Positions 61,953-64,000 of a stretch of DNA of 64,000 nucleotides are shown here, piece after piece. Below the pieces are notes generated by a model. That model worked only from the letters and a program-made list of their open reading frames with translations, ran no database searches and was not told the DNA's origin. The translations under genes and the position numbers were made by a program. Positions within the stretch are counted from its first letter, which is position 1; each line of letters starts with the position of its first letter. Source of the DNA: Verrucomicrobiia bacterium (GTDB lineage Bacteria; Verrucomicrobiota; Verrucomicrobiia; Verrucomicrobiales; DEV007); NCBI GenBank assembly GCA_030425385.1, contig JAUIAH010000007.1, positions 186,001-250,000 of the forward strand, read 5' to 3'.

Positions 61953-62929
61953 TCTGGAAGGCTCCCATCGTCTTTGCACCCCTTTATAAAGAGAAGGTCT
62001 GGGGAGGGCGTCGATTCGAGTCCGTGTATGGCCGCGCCTTGCCCAACGGGGCCAATTACGGGGAATCCTGGGAATTGGTGGATCGCGAGGATGCTCAGGC
62101 GGCCGTGGCGAAGGGCCCGCTGGCTGGCCAGACGCTCCATGATCTCTGGATCAAGGAGCGGACCTCTCTCTTTGGGCCGGGACATGCGAACCATCCGGCC
62201 TCACGTTTCCCGCTTCTGGTGAAGATCCTTGATGCGAGCGATGACCTATCCATCCAAGTGCATCCCCCGGCAGAAGTGGCTCCGCGGTTGCAGGGCGAGC
62301 CCAAGACGGAGATGTGGTATGTGGCCCACGCCGAACCAGGGGCGAAGCTCTATGTTGGCCTCCGCCGTGGCGTCACCCGCGAGCAGTTTGAACAAGGGAT
62401 CCGCGAAGGCCGGACCCAAGAGCAGGTCCATTGTCTGACACCACGCGCCGGGGAATTCATCTTCATTCCGAGTGGGCGCCTGCACGCGATCGGTTCTGGG
62501 TTGCTCATCTACGAGATCCAACAGAATAGCGACACCACCTATCGTGTCTTTGACTGGAATCGGCCGGGGATCGATGGCAACCCACGTGATCTCCATGTGG
62601 AAGAGTCGCTCGCCTGCATCGACTTTGATGATGTCGAGCCCAGCATGAGTGCCCCTGTTGAGGGCGATCTGTTAGTAGACTGCGAATACTTCCAGGTACG
62701 CCAACGCCAGTGGAGTTCTCCCAATACGCTCCCGGTCGCTTCAGAGGGAGACGCTGCCGTGGTCACGGTCATCCGGGGAGAGGTGCACTGTGGTCCCGAA
62801 TTGTTCCGCCCAGGAGACTTCTTCCTCGTCCCCGCGCAGGCTGAAGACGATGTCCGGAATCTGCGGTCCGGCACCGATTGCAGTGAAGTGTTGCTCACGA
62901 CCATTCCCGCGATCGAACAGGAATGTTAG
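61949..62929 (+). CDS. manA: Mannose-6-phosphate isomerase, class I
   Basis: A 326-residue cupin-type protein: KEKVWGGRRFESVYGRALP, IGESWELVDRE-like region, LDASDDLSIQVHPPAEVA (metal-binding Gln/His), KTEMWYVAHAEPGAKLYVGL (Glu) and IPSGRLHAIGSGLLIYEIQQNSDTTYRVFDW (His and catalytic loop). It interconverts fructose-6-phosphate and mannose-6-phosphate for polysaccharide synthesis. It is translationally coupled to the TIGR04282 gene. Confidence 0.93.
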   Translation: MIWKAPIVFAPLYKEKVWGGRRFESVYGRALPNGANYGESWELVDREDAQAAVAKGPLAGQTLHDLWIKERTSLFGPGHANHPASRFPLLVKILDASDDLSIQVHPPAEVAPRLQGEPKTEMWYVAHAEPGAKLYVGLRRGVTREQFEQGIREGRTQEQVHCLTPRAGEFIFIPSGRLHAIGSGLLIYEIQQNSDTTYRVFDWNRPGIDGNPRDLHVEESLACIDFDDVEPSMSAPVEGDLLVDCEYFQVRQRQWSSPNTLPVASEGDAAVVTVIRGEVHCGPELFRPGDFFLVPAQAEDDVRNLRSGTDCSEVLLTTIPAIEQEC

Positions 62930-63128
62930 CGTCCGCCATGAAGAGATTCTTCATCCTTGATTGAGGAGGCTTTTATTGGGAGATATAAACATATAAATTA
63001 ATGTGAGAGTTTTCTCCTTCTGCGGAGAGTGACGTGGCCGAATGCCTCATGCTTTTGTACGCAAGCAGCCGCTAATATTTGGCAAGAGAAACGGAGCACA
63101 CTCGGCGAATCTGTGAACTGTTCAAAGC
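62930..63128. other. Non-coding gap with weak hairpin and A/T-rich tract
   Basis: A small inverted repeat (ATGAAG-AGATT-CTTCAT, 62938-62954) lies just after manA and is a weak terminator candidate. An A/T-rich stretch (62981-63001, with TATAAA-like sequence) could be a promoter for the next gene. No ORF is supported here. Confidence 0.3.
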
Positions 63129-63851
63129 ATGAGATTTCCTTGGACTTCGCCACGGAGTGATCGGCGTCGGAAGTGCTCCGATTGTCCTTTGCCAGGCTTT
63201 TGTGGGGTAAAGAAGTGTTTGGCCGATCAGTTGTCCTGCAGCCCTCATGAACTGGCAACGATTCTGCGGTCGATGGGGTCGGCATTCGTAGCCCTTCAGA
63301 ATTCGCGGGCAACTTTAGGGGCCCGAGTCGATTGGTGTGATTCTGGAGATGGAAACCTTGCGATGCTGGATGGTGGTCAACTGTGGCTCGATATGGATCG
63401 CTTGGTGGCAGCGTGTCATTCAATCACTGTGTCCGCCGATCACCCACTTTTGGAGTTTGAGTGTGCCTCTGGTTGTGAGCGCTTTCTCGTCTATCCAGAT
63501 GCCCAAAGGAGGCAAACCGCCGTGAATGAGATCCTCACACAGATTCAAGGCGCTGAAGAGCATGTGCAAGTTACTGAAGCGGCGAGGTGGCTCGATGATC
63601 TGCCTGGTAATCGCTCGAATGATCCCGTGGTGGGTGAATGGGAGGATGATTCAGAATGCTCTCCCTATCCAACTGGCACGACATTGCGAGCGCGCATGAG
63701 CACGGCTTTCGCGGAGTGGAAACGGCATCTCTGTGTGTCCTCAGTCGATTTCGTGGGAAATCTGATGATCATTCGTGATCGCGATTGTGTCGCTTATTGC
63801 CCGCGGATTTCGGATCCCGGAGATGGCTATTTCTCCCTTGCTCCCGGGTGA
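63129..63851 (+). CDS. Hypothetical protein with N-terminal Cys cluster
   Basis: A 240-residue protein. A basic start (MRFPWTSPRSDRRRK) leads to a dense Cys cluster CSDCPLPGFCGVKKC, with spacing like an iron-sulfur or zinc site. A globular region follows (VDWCDSGDGNLAMLDGGQLW, HPLLEFECASGCERFLV), and the end is acidic. No signal peptide is obvious. No family was recognised. Its stop overlaps the convergent DUF6174-like gene by 25 bp. Confidence 0.55.
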   Translation: MRFPWTSPRSDRRRKCSDCPLPGFCGVKKCLADQLSCSPHELATILRSMGSAFVALQNSRATLGARVDWCDSGDGNLAMLDGGQLWLDMDRLVAACHSITVSADHPLLEFECASGCERFLVYPDAQRRQTAVNEILTQIQGAEEHVQVTEAARWLDDLPGNRSNDPVVGEWEDDSECSPYPTGTTLRARMSTAFAEWKRHLCVSSVDFVGNLMIIRDRDCVAYCPRISDPGDGYFSLAPG

Positions 63852-64000
63852 TTGGCCGGAATTTCAAACGACCATTCTTCATCAGCGATTCGTTCATCGA
63901 AGTCAATAAAACCACTTTCGGGATAGCCGAGGGTCGGATGATAGTGAATGACCACTCGATGGGGTTGGGAGGCGAGCGCTGTGGCAATGCGTTCAAAGAT
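63827..64000 (-). CDS. DUF6174-like protein, partial at window edge
   Basis: The last 57 codons of a minus-strand gene run off the window end; the stop is the TAG read on the minus strand at 63827-63829. The tail reads RVVIHYHPTLGYPESGFIDF then DERIADEEWSFEI, matching the DUF6174 pattern (Y-D-x-x-x-G-Y-P ... D-D-E). DUF6174 proteins are short, secreted or lipoprotein, of unknown function. The N-terminus is outside, so localisation cannot be seen. Confidence 0.6.
   Translation of the reverse strand: MFERIATALASQPHRVVIHYHPTLGYPESGFIDFDERIADEEWSFEIPANHPGAREK

Noticed and set aside
1-64000. tRNA, rRNA, riboswitch and CRISPR array
   Set aside because: No repeated spaced units, no T-loop-like sequence in a cloverleaf context and no rRNA sequence was seen on reading both strands; a covariance search would be needed to exclude divergent cases.

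Overview
The window looks like a chromosomal segment of a Verrucomicrobiota-type (PVC) bacterium. This is an inference. It rests on large secreted proteins with lamin-tail/CotH, Ig-like, Fn3 and pre-peptidase C-terminal domains, an SHD1-esterase, an ECF sigma factor paired with a Ser/Thr kinase-FGE fusion, and a recurrent C-terminal module (V-E-x-S-x-D-L-x-x-W ... F-Y-R-V-R) on many secreted proteins. No rRNA, tRNA, CRISPR array or transposase was recognised. Base composition is moderately GC-rich, with a visibly AT-richer block at about 11.9-27 kb.

Layout. 1-6128: a divergent peptidoglycan-recycling pair (NamZ, cut by the window edge, and NagZ) and a large LTD/CotH exported protein. 6129-30229: a putative integrated element of about 24 kb. 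It begins with a type IV coupling protein and ends with a ClpB-like AAA protein, a lipoprotein and a 5'-truncated TrbI/VirB10. Its cargo is an ECF sigma/kinase-FGE pair, a NAGPA-type glycosidase, a lipoprotein, and an operon of five secreted proteins that includes a metalloprotease with an SLH-like segment and a 2764-residue Ig/Fn3 protein. The element is bracketed by direct copies of one stretch. Copy A (5898-6568) joins the intact end of the LTD gene to a twice-deleted relic of the PIG-L and EboD-like genes. Copy B (30229-31389) joins a 5'-truncated end of the LTD gene to the intact PIG-L and EboD-like genes. Removing two segments of 381 and 109 bp from copy B makes it exactly as long as copy A (671 bp). 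This is the structure expected if a circle carrying a captured, decayed host segment integrated by a single homologous crossover. Recombination across the left part would release a 24,331-bp circle and restore the host locus.

30468-38549 (mostly minus strand): a tightly coupled HAD phosphatase / sugar-phosphate cyclase / PIG-L deacetylase operon, two related Cys-rich secreted proteins, and an M14 carboxypeptidase-like protein. 38615-44177: a PiT phosphate transporter, a CNNM/CorC-like membrane protein, a pentapeptide-repeat exported protein and an SHD1-esterase. 44252-51639: a seven-gene minus-strand operon containing the whole pyruvate dehydrogenase complex (E1 alpha, E1 beta, E2, E3), preceded by a DUF6580 membrane protein and followed by a MoxR ATPase and an NAD-dependent epimerase.

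51803-64000: a TPR protein, a CPBP protease and PriA (plus strand). These meet a convergent operon of FtsK, a RodZ-like HTH protein, a flavoprotein with a halogenase-type motif, and a Fpg/MutM glycosylase. A divergent TIGR04282 glycosyltransferase-like gene and manA follow, then a Cys-rich hypothetical gene and the edge of a DUF6174-like gene.
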